DNA of 64,000 nt from Trinickia dinghuensis (GTDB lineage Bacteria > Pseudomonadota > Gammaproteobacteria > Burkholderiales > Burkholderiaceae): positions 42,308-106,307 of the forward strand of contig NZ_QRGA01000022.1 of NCBI RefSeq assembly GCF_003367175.1. The letters run 5' to 3'. The notes beneath the pieces were generated by a model. The model saw only the letters and a program-made list of their open reading frames with translations, was not told the DNA's origin and searched no databases. Both the position numbers and the translations under genes were made by a program. This document shows positions 19,951 through 32,235 of the stretch, piece after piece. How positions within the stretch are numbered: position 1 is the stretch's first letter; each line of letters starts with the position of its first letter.

Positions 19951-20670
19951 TCACCCGGCGTCCGCCTCGCGCACCGCGCGCACGAACGCCGCCATTCGGG
20001 CGTGATCCTTCACGCCCCTGGCGCCCGGTACCTCGATGCCGCTGGAGACATCGACCGCGTACGGGCGCACGCGCCGAATGGCATCACCGACGTTTTGCGC
20101 GTTCAACCCACCACTCAAAACGGCCCGACGCGCGAGCTCTGCTGGAATAAGTGACCAATCGAATGTCTTCCCGCCGCCGCCATAGCCTTCGACAAGGGTG
20201 TCGAGGAGCAAGCCGCCGGCTGTCGAATAGTTGAGCGCCAATTCTACCAAATCGGAAGGCCGCGTATTCGCCCCGATGCGCAGCGCGCGCAACCACGGCA
20301 GCCCTGCCACGCTCGCAAGCTGTTCGCACTGCGCCGGCGTCTCGTCGCCGTGGAACTGAAGCATGGTCAGCGGCACGTTGCTCGTGACTTCCCCGATCCA
20401 GTCCGGCGTCGGATTCACGAACAAGCCGACGACGGAAACGAACGGCGGCAGCCCGGACGCGAGATCGATGGCCTCGGCCACGCCGACCGAGCGCGGGCTC
20501 GGCGGATAAAAGACGAAGCCGATCGCATCGGCGCCGAGCTCGACGGCCAGCTCGACGTCCGCCCGGCGCGACAAGCCGCACAACTTGACGCGCGTGCGCC
20601 CGGGGTTCGGGCCGGCAGCTTGCGGAACGGATTGAGAATCGGATTGAGAATCGGGGACAACGCTCGTCAT
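19951..20670 (-). CDS. trpF: Phosphoribosylanthranilate isomerase TrpF
   Basis: TrpF catalyses the Amadori rearrangement of phosphoribosylanthranilate in tryptophan synthesis. The start at 20670, with GGAGCGAG upstream, gives 239 residues. After a Ser/Gln/Pro-rich leader of about 30 residues the barrel begins with [14 protein letters not shown], containing the catalytic Cys; [18 protein letters not shown] and [22 protein letters not shown] follow. It begins 4 bases after the truA stop, so the two are probably translated from one message. Confidence 0.95.
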   Translation of the reverse strand: MTSVVPDSQSDSQSVPQAAGPNPGRTRVKLCGLSRRADVELAVELGADAIGFVFYPPSPRSVGVAEAIDLASGLPPFVSVVGLFVNPTPDWIGEVTSNVPLTMLQFHGDETPAQCEQLASVAGLPWLRALRIGANTRPSDLVELALNYSTAGGLLLDTLVEGYGGGGKTFDWSLIPAELARRAVLSGGLNAQNVGDAIRRVRPYAVDVSSGIEVPGARGVKDHARMAAFVRAVREADAG

Positions 20671-20674
20671 AAGC

Positions 20675-21472
20675 TCACTCGCTCCAAATACCGCTCCAAG
20701 GCACGCTGCCGAGGGGCGCGGGCGGCACCGCAAAGGCCTCGGGGTAGGCCACGTGGGCCAGATAAAGACCCTCGGGCATGAAGGTCGGCGCGGCGCGATC
20801 GCGATTGCGGCTCGCCAGCACGTCCGCCAGCCACGACACGGGATGGCGGCCCCGGCCGACGGCCACGAGCGAGCCCATCAGGTTGCGAACCATATGATGC
20901 AGGAACGCGTTCGCCCGAAAGCGAAAATGGATCATATCGCCGGCCTGCCGGATGTCGATTTGATAAAGATGCTTGACCGGCGTCTTCGCCTGGCACTCGG
21001 ACGAGCGAAACGCCGAAAAGTCGTGCTCGCCGATCAGACACTGCGCCGCCGCACGCATCGCGTCGACATCGAGCGGCGTATGAATCCAGCCGGCGCGGCC
21101 CGTCAGCATCGGCGAACGCACCGGATTGACGTACAGCACGTAGTAGTAAGTGCGTTCGAACGCGGAAAACCGGGCGTGAAAATCGTCCGGCATCCGTTTG
21201 GCCCAAAGCACGGCCACCGTGGACGGCAAAAAGGCGTTCGTGCCGCGCACCCACGAGAAATCCTCGCGGTCGAGGTCCGTGTCGAAGTGCGCGACCTGCC
21301 CGAGGCCGTGCACGCCCGTATCGGTGCGGCCCGCGACGATCGTGTGCAGCGGCTTGCAGGCGAAGTCGGCCAGCGCCCGCTCGAGCGCGTCCTGCACAGT
21401 CTTGCCGTGCGGCTGCGACTGCCAGCCGCAAAACGCCGTGCCGTCGTACTGAATCCCGAGAGCGATGCGCAT
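20675..21472 (-). CDS. truA: tRNA pseudouridine(38-40) synthase TruA
   Basis: TruA converts uridines 38-40 of the tRNA anticodon arm to pseudouridine. The 265-residue protein starts [20 protein letters not shown] and has the catalytic Asp in [17 protein letters not shown] (around residue 50). The C-terminal half has [10 protein letters not shown] and [17 protein letters not shown], as expected. It lies 11 bases downstream of fimV and 4 bases upstream of trpF. Confidence 0.96.
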   Translation of the reverse strand: MRIALGIQYDGTAFCGWQSQPHGKTVQDALERALADFACKPLHTIVAGRTDTGVHGLGQVAHFDTDLDREDFSWVRGTNAFLPSTVAVLWAKRMPDDFHARFSAFERTYYYVLYVNPVRSPMLTGRAGWIHTPLDVDAMRAAAQCLIGEHDFSAFRSSECQAKTPVKHLYQIDIRQAGDMIHFRFRANAFLHHMVRNLMGSLVAVGRGRHPVSWLADVLASRNRDRAAPTFMPEGLYLAHVAYPEAFAVPPAPLGSVPWSGIWSE

Positions 21473-21483
21473 GGCCGGTCGCG

Positions 21484-23919
21484 TCAGGAAAGCGGCGCGA
21501 GCGTCGCCAGCATCGCATGCGCTTCATCGTGCGTGGCCGTGTCGTTCGACTCGATCACCTCGTGAATCAGCGTGCGGGCGCCGCCGAGATCGCCCAGCGC
21601 GATGTACTCGGCCGCCAGTTCGAGCTTGTTGCGCGCGATCCTCGCGAGCTGCTCGGGCGTGAATTGCGGCACCGGCGCGATGTCGCTCTGCTCGCCCCCA
21701 TCCTTACCCTCGCGCGCGTGCGCACCCGGCAGGTCGAGATCGAACGACAGGTTGAGACGGCCGACCGGCGCGGCGCCCAAGCCCGATACCGCGGGAGCGG
21801 CAGGAGCCGCGTTCGCTTCATGAGCGTCATGGGCTTCACGCACGCCCTTCTCGCTTTCTTCGGCGTGCTCGGTCGACGCTCCAGGCGAAGGCACGTCGTG
21901 CGCTGACTTCTCGGTGCCCGCCGCCGATTCCGCGGCCGGCCCCTCCTCCCAGGCCGGCTCGGGCTCGCCCAATTCGGCTTCCGGCGGATACGCCGGGCTT
22001 TCCCCCGCCGGTCCAACGCGCGGCGGCAGGCCGATGTCGAGCCCGTCCAACGCCGCGATCGCCTCCGGCGGCAGCGTCCCATCGCCCTGTTCGGACAGTG
22101 CCGCGGGCTCGTGCGACCCAGGATGGTCCGGCGGGACTTCTTCGCCCGGCGCCTCTTCGGCCGCCGAACGGTGCGCGACATGCGAAGCATCTGCCGCAGG
22201 GGGTGTTTCATGCAACGGCGCCGGCTGCGGAACGGGCGGCACGTCCGGAGGAACCTCGGCCGCACGCGGGGCGGCGGCTTCGGCCTGCGGCTCAGGATGA
22301 CTCGTTTCCGATGGCGGCACAGCGGACGCGCCCGCGTCTTCGCCCGGCGACAAAACGAGCTCGTCCGCTTCGCCGGCTTCGAGCGCGTACAGCGAATTGT
22401 GCGGATCGAGCTGACGCCCGATCGACGCGACGTGCGTCCAATTCGGCCCGCGACCGCCCGTGAGGCGATAAATGCGCTGGGCGATCTCGTCGAACCCTTG
22501 CACGTTCTTGCGTTCGGCGTAGTGCGCGGCCAGCCCCATCAGCGCGCGCTTGCTCGTCGGGTTGCGTGCGAGGACCGCCAAGAACTCCGCCGCGATCGGA
22601 TCGTCCGCCGTCTGGGCGGGCGCCGCCGCCGGCTGAGCCGGCTCGTCGCTTCGCGCCGACGAAGCGACACCGGCCGCCGAGCCACCAGCGGCTCCGGTCG
22701 CGCCGGCAGCCGGCGCAGCCTGCCGGCGACGGCTCACGCCGAGCGCGACGAGCACCACGAGCAGCGCCGCCACGATGGCCGCAACGACGGCACCGACAAT
22801 CGGAAAGACGTTGCGCGACAAATCGAAGCCGGAGCCGCTGGCCCCGACGAAGCGTTGATTGGCGGCGGCCGCGGCGCGCGATTTCCCGGGCGCGGGCACG
22901 GCGGCGGGGCCCGAGGCCGGCGCCGCCGCGAAACCGGAAGCGGAAGCGCCTGCGGGTGCACTACCGGCTGCGCCGGGATGCGCCGCCTGTGGCGCACCGA
23001 CCCCATGCCGCTGCAACTCCATCAGAACCCGATTTTTGAGCGTCAACAGTTGCTGGAGACTCGACACCTTCGGATTCGATGCGCCGATGACCGGTACGGC
23101 AGCAGACGTGGCCACCACGGGCTTCGGCGCACTCGTGCCGGCGGGGGCGGACGCTGCCGGGGCCTCGCTGGCTCCCGCGGCAGGCGCGGAAGCTTCGGCG
23201 GCACCCGATGCCGCGGGGGCGCTTGCGGGCGCGGCCGGTGCCGCCGGCTGAATGGCGCCTGACCAAGCATGCTCGCCGGCCGCGCCGTTAGGCTGTGAAT
23301 GCTGCGCGCCGGCGGGCGCGGAAGCGGGAGCGGCTTTCGAAGCGGCGCCGACAGCGGGCGCCGTGGCCTTCGCGGCGGCCGACGCCCCTGTCCCGGTCGC
23401 CGCACTGGCCGGCGCCGACGAAACAGCGCCCGCGGGTGCCGACGCCGGCTTCGTCGCCGGCGCGGCGCTCGCATTCGCTCCGGCGGCTTGCGAGGCGGCC
23501 GCACCGGACGGCGCCGGATTCGATGCGCTTGCCGAGGCGGAGGCAGGCGCGGCTTCAGCCTTGGCAACCGCGCCCGTTGCATCGAGGGCGGGGACGTTCA
23601 ATACCGCGCCGAGCTTCAAAAGACTCGGATCGTTGCGCATGAACGCCGACGGATTGGCGTCGAAGATTGCTCTCGCGGCGCGGGCCAGCACGGTCTTGTC
23701 GTGCGAGCCGGTGGCCGCCGCCGCGACATCCGCGAGCGACTGCCCGGGCTTCACCGTGTACTGCGTCGCGGCCGAAGCCGCCGCGCCGCTCTGCTCGGCG
23801 GGCGCCGAGGCCGGCGTGGCTGCCGCGGAGGCCGGCGCGGCCCAGGCGGGCGACGAACAAACGAGCCAAGCGCAGGCGATCGCAAGCGGGACGGCGCGTC
23901 GCGTCGAACGTTTTGTCAT
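21484..23919 (-). CDS. fimV: FimV/HubP family polar motility protein
   Basis: An 811-residue envelope protein of the FimV/HubP family, which organises type IV pili and other polar structures. Reading from the N-terminus: a signal peptide ending near AWAAPA; a LysM-like segment ([16 protein letters not shown]) with a FimV N-terminal motif; a very long Ala/Pro/Ser-rich region; one transmembrane helix near residue 390 ([19 protein letters not shown]); a cytoplasmic TPR-like part; an acidic Pro/Glu-rich stretch; and the C-terminal FimV motif [19 protein letters not shown]. The start at 23919 gives a clean signal peptide, though no good ribosome-binding site is visible. It is the first gene after the asd terminator. 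Confidence 0.9.
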   Translation of the reverse strand: MTKRSTRRAVPLAIACAWLVCSSPAWAAPASAAATPASAPAEQSGAAASAATQYTVKPGQSLADVAAAATGSHDKTVLARAARAIFDANPSAFMRNDPSLLKLGAVLNVPALDATGAVAKAEAAPASASASASNPAPSGAAASQAAGANASAAPATKPASAPAGAVSSAPASAATGTGASAAAKATAPAVGAASKAAPASAPAGAQHSQPNGAAGEHAWSGAIQPAAPAAPASAPAASGAAEASAPAAGASEAPAASAPAGTSAPKPVVATSAAVPVIGASNPKVSSLQQLLTLKNRVLMELQRHGVGAPQAAHPGAAGSAPAGASASGFAAAPASGPAAVPAPGKSRAAAAANQRFVGASGSGFDLSRNVFPIVGAVVAAIVAALLVVLVALGVSRRRQAAPAAGATGAAGGSAAGVASSARSDEPAQPAAAPAQTADDPIAAEFLAVLARNPTSKRALMGLAAHYAERKNVQGFDEIAQRIYRLTGGRGPNWTHVASIGRQLDPHNSLYALEAGEADELVLSPGEDAGASAVPPSETSHPEPQAEAAAPRAAEVPPDVPPVPQPAPLHETPPAADASHVAHRSAAEEAPGEEVPPDHPGSHEPAALSEQGDGTLPPEAIAALDGLDIGLPPRVGPAGESPAYPPEAELGEPEPAWEEGPAAESAAGTEKSAHDVPSPGASTEHAEESEKGVREAHDAHEANAAPAAPAVSGLGAAPVGRLNLSFDLDLPGAHAREGKDGGEQSDIAPVPQFTPEQLARIARNKLELAAEYIALGDLGGARTLIHEVIESNDTATHDEAHAMLATLAPLS

Positions 23920-24003
23920 GGAGGTGTCACGCGCGTTCAAGCGCGCCTCGATATGGCGTTTGGGAGTGACCAAGGTTCGCTGCGGCAAAAAGCGGCAAAA
24001 GAA

Positions 24004-24031
24004 AAAGGCGTCGCGGCAAGGCGACGCCTTT
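24004..24031 (-). terminator. Rho-independent terminator of the leu-asd operon
   Basis: Perfect 11-base arms AAAGGCGTCGC (24004-24014) and GCGACGCCTTT (24021-24031) surround a 6-base loop. On the minus strand the stem runs into TTTTTCTTTT. It lies 116 bases downstream of the asd stop and upstream of fimV, separating the two blocks. Confidence 0.88.
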
Positions 24032-24146
24032 CGGGGTTCCTATGCGTCGTAACCGCATAGTTTACGTGAGGAACCCGGGCAAAACCACTGTGCGGCGTGC
24101 CGGACCGGTTCGAACACCGGGACAGCCACGCCGCGCGCACGGCGGT

Positions 24147-25268
24147 TTAGCGCTCCAACAAGATGCGCAGCATGCGGCGCAGCGGCTCGGCGGCGCCCCA
24201 CAGGAGCTGATCGCCGACCGTGAACGCCGACAGATACTCGCCGCCCATCGCCAGCTTGCGCAGACGGCCGACCGGCACCGACAGCGTGCCGGTCACGACG
24301 GCCGGCGACAAATCGCGCATCGACGCTTCGCGCTCGTTCGGCACGACCTTGACCCAATCGTTGGCCGACGCAAGGATGCCGTTGATTTCGTCGAGCGGCA
24401 CATCCTTCTTCAATTTGATCGTCAATGCCTGCGAGTGGCAGCGCATCGCGCCGATCCGCACGCAAAGGCCATCGACAGGGATCGAACCGGGCTGGCCCAT
24501 GGCCGGCTTGCCGAGAATCTTGTTCGTTTCGGCGCCGCCCTTCCACTCTTCCTTCGACATGCCGTTGCCGAGATCCTTGTCGATCCAGGGAATCAGCGAG
24601 CCGGCGAGCGGCACACCGAAGTTCTGCGTGGGCATCGCGTCCGAGTTCATCGTCTCGAGCACGCGGCGGTCGATGTCGAGAATGGCCGAGGCCGGATCGG
24701 CCAGTTGCTCCGTCACGGCACCATGCAGCGTGCCCATCTGCGACAGCAGCTCGCGCATGTTCTGCGCGCCCGCGCCCGATGCGGCCTGATAGGTCATGGC
24801 CGTCATCCAGTCGATGAGGTTATCGCGGAACAAACCGCCGAGCGCCATCAGCATCAGGCTGACCGTGCAGTTGCCGCCGATGAAGTTCTTCGTGCCCTTG
24901 ACGAGGGCATCCTTGATCACGCCGAGATTGACCGGATCGAGAATGATGACGGCGTCGTCGGTCATCCGCAGCGACGAAGCGGCATCGATCCAGTAGCCGT
25001 TCCAGCCCGCGGCGCGCAGCTTCGGGAACACCTCGTTGGTGTAATCGCCGCCTTGGCAGGTGATCACGACGTCGCACTTCTTCAGATCGTCGATGCTCTT
25101 GGCGTCTTTGAGCTTCGTCTCGTTCTTGGCAAACGACGGCGCGTTGCCACCCACGTTGCTGGTGGTGAAAAACACCGGCTCGATCAAATCGAAATCGCGC
25201 TCTTGCTGCATCCGCTGCATCAAGACGCTGCCGACCATGCCGCGCCAACCTACGAGACCTACGTTCAT
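24147..25268 (-). CDS. asd: Aspartate-semialdehyde dehydrogenase Asd
   Basis: Asd reduces aspartyl phosphate to aspartate semialdehyde with NADPH, on the route to lysine, threonine, methionine and diaminopimelate. The start at 25268, with AAGGGT upstream, gives 373 residues beginning [20 protein letters not shown], the dinucleotide-binding segment. The catalytic Cys is in [14 protein letters not shown] (about residue 135), and the C-terminal [18 protein letters not shown] block is present. It belongs to the longer Gram-negative Asd form. It follows leuB after a 409-base gap. Confidence 0.96.
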   Translation of the reverse strand: MNVGLVGWRGMVGSVLMQRMQQERDFDLIEPVFFTTSNVGGNAPSFAKNETKLKDAKSIDDLKKCDVVITCQGGDYTNEVFPKLRAAGWNGYWIDAASSLRMTDDAVIILDPVNLGVIKDALVKGTKNFIGGNCTVSLMLMALGGLFRDNLIDWMTAMTYQAASGAGAQNMRELLSQMGTLHGAVTEQLADPASAILDIDRRVLETMNSDAMPTQNFGVPLAGSLIPWIDKDLGNGMSKEEWKGGAETNKILGKPAMGQPGSIPVDGLCVRIGAMRCHSQALTIKLKKDVPLDEINGILASANDWVKVVPNEREASMRDLSPAVVTGTLSVPVGRLRKLAMGGEYLSAFTVGDQLLWGAAEPLRRMLRILLER

Positions 25269-25349
25269 GACTAACCCTTGGAGTGGACGCTTCCCCGCAA
25301 CTTTGCCCGGCGTGACCGCGCGGGGAAGACGAGCGGGCACGACGGACGA

Positions 25350-25496
25350 TCAGCTTTTCGTGATCGTTTTGGGGGTAATCGTAATAATGGCGATGGCGCC
25401 GGCAATGCCGACGACGCCTGCCATGGCGAACCCGCCCACACGGGCCGTATCGCCGTGCAGGTTGTCAATCGAGGAGATTTGGGACAGTTGCGCCAT
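25350..25496 (-). CDS. Possible small single-pass membrane protein
   Basis: A 48-codon ATG frame in the gap between leuB and asd, on the strand of both neighbours. After a polar N-terminus (MAQLSQISSIDNLHGD) comes a hydrophobic Ala/Gly/Ile-rich segment at residues 21-41 long enough for one membrane helix, then a basic tail ending TKS. No ribosome-binding site is evident and I do not recognise a family. It may be a small membrane protein or chance; the membrane-like composition is the only positive sign. Confidence 0.3.
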   Translation of the reverse strand: MAQLSQISSIDNLHGDTARVGGFAMAGVVGIAGAIAIITITPKTITKS

Positions 25497-25579
25497 CGGC
25501 ACAGTCTACACGAAAATTCCGCGCCGGCGTGCCCGTAGATCACGCCGATTCTGCAAAAAACGCACCACATGGTGCCGTT

Positions 25580-25625
25580 TTCGAGCGAACGGGGGGAAAA
25601 TGCCCCCAAAAACCGTTCGCTCGAA
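25580..25625. repeat. Long inverted repeat between asd and leuB
   Basis: Perfect 13-base arms TTCGAGCGAACGG (25580-25592) and CCGTTCGCTCGAA (25613-25625) enclose 20 bases that themselves hold complementary GGGG and CCCC runs, so a long hairpin with an A-rich bulge can form. It lies 52 bases after the leuB stop. No T run follows on the minus strand, so a classical terminator is unlikely; it might stabilise the leuB 3' end or act as a processing site. Confidence 0.6.
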
Positions 25626-25677
25626 TGAGTGCCCGATCGATCGGCGCACTCAGACGGCTCGTACGATGCGCGTACGC

Positions 25678-26745
25678 TTAAAGCGCCGCGAGCACCGCGT
25701 CGCCCATTTCGGCCGTGCCAACTTGGCGGCAGCCCGGCGTGGCGATGTCGCCCGTGCGGTAGCCCGCTTCGAGCACCTTCTGCACGGCCTTCTCGATGCG
25801 CTCGGCCTGCTCGGCCTTGTTCAGCGAGTAGCGCAGCATCATCGCAGCCGACAGGATCGTCGCGAGCGGATTCGCGATGCCCTTGCCCGCGATGTCCGGC
25901 GCCGATCCGTGCGACGGCTCGTAGAGCCCCTTGTTGTTCTTGTCGAGCGAAGCCGACGGCAGCATGCCGATCGAGCCCGTGAGCATCGCGGCCTGGTCCG
26001 ACAAAATGTCGCCGAACAGATTGCCCGTCACGATGACGTCGAACGATTTCGGGGCCTTCACGAGCTGCATCGCCGCGTTGTCGACGTACATGTGCGAGAG
26101 TTCGACGTCCGGGTACTGCTTCGCGACGTCGATCATGACGTCCTTCCACAGCTGCGACGTTTCCAGCACGTTCGCCTTGTCCACCGACGTCAGACGCTTG
26201 CCGCGCTTTTGCGCGGCTTGGAACGCGACGTGCGCGATCCGCTGCACTTCGGGCTCCGAGTAACGCATCGTGTCGAAGCCTTCACGCGCGCCCTCGAACG
26301 GGCCGTCCGGCGCTTTGCGGTTGCCGCGCGGCGTGCCGAAATACACGTCGCCGTTCAATTCGCGCACGATCAGGATGTCGAGGCCCGAGACGATTTCCGG
26401 CTTCAGCGACGAAGCGCCCGTCAATTGCGGATAGCAAATCGCCGGACGGAAGTTCGCGAACAACTGCAGATGCTTGCGCAGACCGAGGATGGCCTGCTCG
26501 GGGCGCAGCGCGCGCTCGAGCGAGTCGTACTTCCAGTCGCCCACGGCGCCGAACAGGATCGCGTCGGCCTCTTTGGCGAGGGCGAGCGTCGAATCGGGCA
26601 GCGGGTGGCCCTTCGCTTCGTAGCCGGCGCCGCCGACAGGCGCCTCTTCCATCTCGAACTTCTCGTCGAGCGCGTTCAATACCTTGATCGCTTCCTTGAC
26701 GATTTCCTTGCCGATGCCGTCACCGGGGAGCACTGCGATTTTCAT
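25678..26745 (-). CDS. leuB: 3-isopropylmalate dehydrogenase LeuB
   Basis: LeuB oxidises and decarboxylates 3-isopropylmalate with NAD in leucine synthesis. The 355-residue protein begins [19 protein letters not shown]. It carries the substrate loop [23 protein letters not shown], the segment [16 protein letters not shown] with the catalytic Lys, and [32 protein letters not shown] for metal and NAD binding. It lies 30 bases downstream of leuD. Confidence 0.97.
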   Translation of the reverse strand: MKIAVLPGDGIGKEIVKEAIKVLNALDEKFEMEEAPVGGAGYEAKGHPLPDSTLALAKEADAILFGAVGDWKYDSLERALRPEQAILGLRKHLQLFANFRPAICYPQLTGASSLKPEIVSGLDILIVRELNGDVYFGTPRGNRKAPDGPFEGAREGFDTMRYSEPEVQRIAHVAFQAAQKRGKRLTSVDKANVLETSQLWKDVMIDVAKQYPDVELSHMYVDNAAMQLVKAPKSFDVIVTGNLFGDILSDQAAMLTGSIGMLPSASLDKNNKGLYEPSHGSAPDIAGKGIANPLATILSAAMMLRYSLNKAEQAERIEKAVQKVLEAGYRTGDIATPGCRQVGTAEMGDAVLAAL

Positions 26746-26775
26746 TCGGAGTCCTATCGAGTCGAGTTGTGAGTC

Positions 26776-27426
26776 TTATCCGACGATGCGGTGACCGAGC
26801 CACGGCTGCTTCGCGATCCGTTCCGCTTCGAACGCGCGGATCTTGTCGGCGTGGCGCAGCGTGAGGCCGATGTCGTCGAAACCGTTCAGAAGACAGTACT
26901 TGCGGAAACCGTCGACTTCGAACTTGTAGTCGCGGCCGTCCGGCGTGCGAACGACTTGCGCCTCGAGATCGATCGTCAGCTGGTAGCCGTTGAACGCGTA
27001 AGTCTCGTTGAACAGATGATCGACTTGCTGCTCCGACAACACGATCGGCAGCACGCCGTTCTTGAAGCAGTTGTTGAAGAAAATATCGGCGAAGCTCGGC
27101 GCGATCAGCGCGCGGAAGCCGTATTGCTGCAAGGCCCACGGTGCGTGCTCGCGCGAGCTGCCGCAACCGAAGTTCTTGCGTGCGACCAGCACCGACGCAC
27201 CTTGATAGCGCGGCTGATTGAGCACGAAGTCGGGGTTCAGCGGACGACGCGAATTGTCCTGCCCCGGCTCGCCGTGATCGAGATAGCGCCACTCGTCGAA
27301 CAGGTTCGGACCGAACCCGGTGCGCTTGATCGACTTCAGGAATTGCTTCGGGATGATTGCATCGGTATCGACGTTTTCACGGTCGAGGGGGGCAACGAGT
27401 CCCGTATGTACGGTGAATTTGTCCAT
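26776..27426 (-). CDS. leuD: 3-isopropylmalate dehydratase small subunit LeuD
   Basis: LeuD is the swivelling domain of isopropylmalate isomerase and works with LeuC. The 216-residue protein begins [31 protein letters not shown] and contains [20 protein letters not shown], the substrate-binding loop of the small subunit. It starts 12 bases after the leuC stop. Confidence 0.97.
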   Translation of the reverse strand: MDKFTVHTGLVAPLDRENVDTDAIIPKQFLKSIKRTGFGPNLFDEWRYLDHGEPGQDNSRRPLNPDFVLNQPRYQGASVLVARKNFGCGSSREHAPWALQQYGFRALIAPSFADIFFNNCFKNGVLPIVLSEQQVDHLFNETYAFNGYQLTIDLEAQVVRTPDGRDYKFEVDGFRKYCLLNGFDDIGLTLRHADKIRAFEAERIAKQPWLGHRIVG

Positions 27427-27438
27427 GTTCTCTCTACC

Positions 27439-28848
<1,410 letters not shown>

Positions 28849-28993
28849 GATATGCGCGGTAATCGTGGCAACGGGGGGAGTCCCAGTGCGGTCGATTATG
28901 CCACGCACATCGCCGCCGCGGCACCGTCGGATTATAAAAAAGCGATAAAAAACAGTGGGTTGGGTGGTAGTTCCAGTACTAGGTTCGGGGTTG

Positions 28994-29728
28994 CTAGGGG
29001 TGCACTCTCACGCCATCCATTGCCTGTTTCAGCGCCCGCACTTGCTCTTCGGAGGTGTTTCGACTCATATCCGTCGCGAATCCCAGCGCAACGAGCCGCT
29101 CGTCGTTTTTGCCCGCGTGGGTTCGGCAAGAAGCGTGGACTTCCGAAACACCTGTCGTCTCGATGAGTTCGGCGACATTGTCTGCGGTCACGCCTGCACC
29201 GGGCAAAATCGAAATTCGTCCCGCTGCCTGGCGGCAAAGCGAGCTTATGACGTGCAATCCGCCCAATACGGTAACGCCCCCGCCGGACGTCAAAATACGG
29301 TCGATGCCCAGATCGATCGCATCTTCCAAGGCTTGGCCGGGATCGGGCACGAGATCGAATACCCGGTGCAGCGTAACCGACAGTCCATCGGCGTATTCGC
29401 ATAGGCGGCGAAGCACCTGCAGATCCAACCCGCCGTCAGACCGGGCCGCGCCAACGACCACTCCCGCCAAGCCCGAGGCACGCGCGACTTCGATATCCGT
29501 CAACATGACGTCAACTTCGGATCGCGAATAAACGAAGCCGCCTGAACGAGGCCGAATGAGCGCGTGGACCGGAACGGCTTGTTGAGCAGCAAGCTCGATC
29601 ATGCCTCGGGAGGGCGTCAACCCTCCCAAATCAAGGGCCGAACACAGTTCGATTCTGCCGGCGCCGCCGGCAACAGCGGCCTCGAGGCCGGCTGGGCTAT
29701 CGACACAAACCTCTAGCAATACGCTCAT
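28994..29728 (-). CDS. cutC: CutC family protein
   Basis: A 244-residue TIM-barrel protein beginning [29 protein letters not shown], with [31 protein letters not shown] and RILTSGGG, all CutC landmarks. CutC was first linked to copper homeostasis in E. coli, but that role is disputed and the reaction is unknown. Here it overlaps the ROK kinase gene by 4 bases and ends the MlrC-ROK-CutC group, which suggests a metabolic role connected with a phosphorylated sugar rather than copper; that is inference from the neighbourhood. Confidence 0.9.
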   Translation of the reverse strand: MSVLLEVCVDSPAGLEAAVAGGAGRIELCSALDLGGLTPSRGMIELAAQQAVPVHALIRPRSGGFVYSRSEVDVMLTDIEVARASGLAGVVVGAARSDGGLDLQVLRRLCEYADGLSVTLHRVFDLVPDPGQALEDAIDLGIDRILTSGGGVTVLGGLHVISSLCRQAAGRISILPGAGVTADNVAELIETTGVSEVHASCRTHAGKNDERLVALGFATDMSRNTSEEQVRALKQAMDGVRVHP

Positions 29729-30696
29729 ATCTTGGTCCGCTGTGGATGCCTTGCAATGATAGCGGCCCCAATGAGGCCGCCGTCACGCCGAAGCATGCCA
29801 GGAACCACCAACCGCTCGCGCACTTTCCACAGCGTACGCTTGCGCACGGCCGAATCCAGGGCATCGATCAACGGCGCGGCATTCGAAAGACCGCCGCAAA
29901 TCGGGACGACGGAAGCACCCGTTATATTGACGACAGCCGCGAGCGGTTCGGATACGAGCGCAATATAGGCGGTGACTGTCCGCCGCGCAGGCCGACTACC
30001 GTTCTGCCACTCGTCGATGATGACGCGACTGTCTTTCTGCTCGCCATGTAGGAGATCGTTGAGCCGTTCGATTCCACGCGCGCCGCCTATCGTGTCGACA
30101 CAGCCCATACGGCCGCAGCCGCAGCGCAACGGCGCGATCGGTTGAGCGCTTCCGTCTCCGTCGACATCCACATACGCACTCACCGGCATTCCATGCCCCC
30201 ACTCGCCCGAGATGCCGCTCGGGCCGCCGGCCAAGCGCCCATCCATCACCAGCCCACCGCCGACGCCGCTCCCCAGCACCGCGCAAAAGACGACATCGTG
30301 GCCGACACCGGCACCCTCGACTGCCTCCGCCAACGCGACGCAGGCCGCGTCGTTAGCGATCCGTACCTCGCGGCCAAGGTGTGACGTCAATTCAGGACCG
30401 AGTCGCCGCCCAGTGACGGACGGGATATTGGAAGAACAGATCACACCGTCGACAGGTTCGATCGCCCCAGCCATGGAAATAACCATCGGCCAGTCGCTCT
30501 CCCGCGCGTGACGCCCGGCGAGCAACTTCAAAGCCTCTACGAATTCTTCCCAGCTTCCTATAGGCGTCGGCACGCTGTCCACCTGGCGCACGCTGCCCGG
30601 AGCGTCCGACACGCCGAATCTAATGAACGAGCCGCCAATATCCGCGACGACCACGCGGCCGCTCCTCCTCTGCTCAAAGCCTGTTGTTCCGTTCAT
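29725..30696 (-). CDS. ROK family sugar kinase (N-acetylglucosamine kinase-like)
   Basis: A 323-residue kinase with the ATP-binding start VVVADIGGSFIRFGV, the catalytic region IANDAACVALAEAVEGAG, AVLGSGVGGGLVMDG, the GISGEWGHGMP substrate block and the zinc-binding CGCGRMGCVDTIGG. These place it in the ROK family of glucose, N-acetylglucosamine and N-acetylmannosamine kinases; there is no helix-turn-helix, so it is a kinase rather than a repressor. The stop overlaps the start of cutC. The true sugar is unknown; a substrate released from a glycoconjugate or from cell wall is possible. Confidence 0.88.
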   Translation of the reverse strand: MNGTTGFEQRRSGRVVVADIGGSFIRFGVSDAPGSVRQVDSVPTPIGSWEEFVEALKLLAGRHARESDWPMVISMAGAIEPVDGVICSSNIPSVTGRRLGPELTSHLGREVRIANDAACVALAEAVEGAGVGHDVVFCAVLGSGVGGGLVMDGRLAGGPSGISGEWGHGMPVSAYVDVDGDGSAQPIAPLRCGCGRMGCVDTIGGARGIERLNDLLHGEQKDSRVIIDEWQNGSRPARRTVTAYIALVSEPLAAVVNITGASVVPICGGLSNAAPLIDALDSAVRKRTLWKVRERLVVPGMLRRDGGLIGAAIIARHPQRTKI

Positions 30697-30747
30697 CTTC
30701 TATCTGTCCCGCTGATCGTGACGGCGTCATACCGAACCAATCGATCG

Positions 30748-32199
30748 TCATTGCGATCGAGCGGAAACGACCGCTTCGGGAACGAATTCGAAGTCTCGGT
30801 CGAAAGGAAACGTGGGGGAGCGCTTTCGCAAACGAGGCAGGCGCTCGACGAATTGATCCACGACGCCAGGCGAGAGCGCCATGAGATTCGGATTGGCGAT
30901 CGACGCCAATTCCGGCGACAGGTAGCCCGATTTGACTACGACGATTTTGGCGTTGCGAGGATCGAGGCGCAGACGCGCAAAATCGTCGAGATAGTGATAG
31001 GGGCGGCGCTTTGCACTGAGCACGACCTGAATGCCGTCGATGGTGACCACGGCTTCCCGCTCAGCGTCGATCTCCGAATCGCATAGATTGCGGACGATAC
31101 AGCGTGTCGTGACTGGCAGAGTGTCCCTCTTGTCGATCGTTCCACCTATCGAGATCTCCACTTCTGAACCTTCTCCCGCTTCAAAGCACCGTTCCACCGC
31201 AATCCGATCGGCAATACCGGCCACGACGACACCCGTCGCATGCTGCCGGATCAATTCGGCCAGTACGTCGACCCGATCTCCGACGCCTCCCGCAGTCGGA
31301 TTGTCGCCGGAATCGGCGAGCACGACGGGGGCAGTGCGGCTTGCGATCGCGCGCTTGACGCATGCTTCGACAGAACCCGTCTCGCAGCCGAAACGAAAAT
31401 CATGGCGCGCGTCCCAATAGGCTGTCGCGACGGCCTTGGCCTCGCGCGCGAGAACGTTGCGATCCGTACCGGTGAAGATTGCCGCGGCCGTCGCTCTCGG
31501 CTCGTCGGCCCAAACGTAGCCCACCAACAAAGAGGCGTCCCAAACGACCGGATCGTCGTTGATTAGCGGAAGTCGCGAGTAGAGTCCCTTCGCGGGCTCA
31601 TCCTCGGTAGACGTGCATTCGCCCGGCAGCACCACGGGGATCGGCACCCACAATAGAGTGGGCTTGACGCCTTCCTTCAAACCGCGAACCAGCATCGAGA
31701 CCGAGCGACGCATGGTTTGCTCGACGTCGATATGCGGTGCGGTGCGATAGGTGGAGAACATATCGAGCGCATCGACGATGCGCTGCGTTACGTTGCCGTG
31801 GAGGTCATAGCTCGCGGAAACCAAACATTCATCCCCAACGAGTTCGCGCGCAGCGGCAATCCAATCGCCCTCTGCGTCTTCCATCCCTTCCACGTACATC
31901 GCGCCGTGCATCGCCAGGTACAGGCCGTCGAGCTGCGAGCATGCCCGCAGCTCGGCGAGAAAATCCGACTTGATGCGCTCGTAGGTTTCGCGCGCAACCG
32001 GCCCGCCAGGAATGGCTCGTGCGTGCACGGTCGGGAGGAAGGTTGCGTCGTAGTCCGCGAGGAAAGAAAAGTAGGGCGACTCGAGCAGATCGTCTCCGCG
32101 CAGGACGCGGAAATCACGCTCTTCCGTCAAAACCGGGTTGTAGGTACTGCATTCGATATGAATCCCACCGACGGCGATACGCATTGCGGAATGCTTCAT
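30748..32199 (-). CDS. M81 family metallopeptidase (MlrC-like)
   Basis: A 483-residue member of the MlrC family, named for microcystinase C, a metal-dependent enzyme that breaks linearised microcystin. Visible family segments are IAVGGIHIECSTYNP at the N-terminus, LYLAMHGAMYVEGMEDAEGDW, SASYDLHGNVTQ, RTAPHIDVEQT and VVLADSGDNPTAGGVGDRVDVL, which together supply the His and Asp metal ligands. Many MlrC homologues have no tested substrate. It starts 36 bases after pepN and 51 bases precede the ROK kinase, so the four genes may form one transcript. Start is the ATG at 32199; an internal ATG five codons in (32184) is equally possible. Confidence 0.88.
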   Translation of the reverse strand: MKHSAMRIAVGGIHIECSTYNPVLTEERDFRVLRGDDLLESPYFSFLADYDATFLPTVHARAIPGGPVARETYERIKSDFLAELRACSQLDGLYLAMHGAMYVEGMEDAEGDWIAAARELVGDECLVSASYDLHGNVTQRIVDALDMFSTYRTAPHIDVEQTMRRSVSMLVRGLKEGVKPTLLWVPIPVVLPGECTSTEDEPAKGLYSRLPLINDDPVVWDASLLVGYVWADEPRATAAAIFTGTDRNVLAREAKAVATAYWDARHDFRFGCETGSVEACVKRAIASRTAPVVLADSGDNPTAGGVGDRVDVLAELIRQHATGVVVAGIADRIAVERCFEAGEGSEVEISIGGTIDKRDTLPVTTRCIVRNLCDSEIDAEREAVVTIDGIQVVLSAKRRPYHYLDDFARLRLDPRNAKIVVVKSGYLSPELASIANPNLMALSPGVVDQFVERLPRLRKRSPTFPFDRDFEFVPEAVVSARSQ

Positions 32200-32235
32200 A
32201 AGTTAGCGCTCAAGGGTTGGCGCTCAATGACAAAC

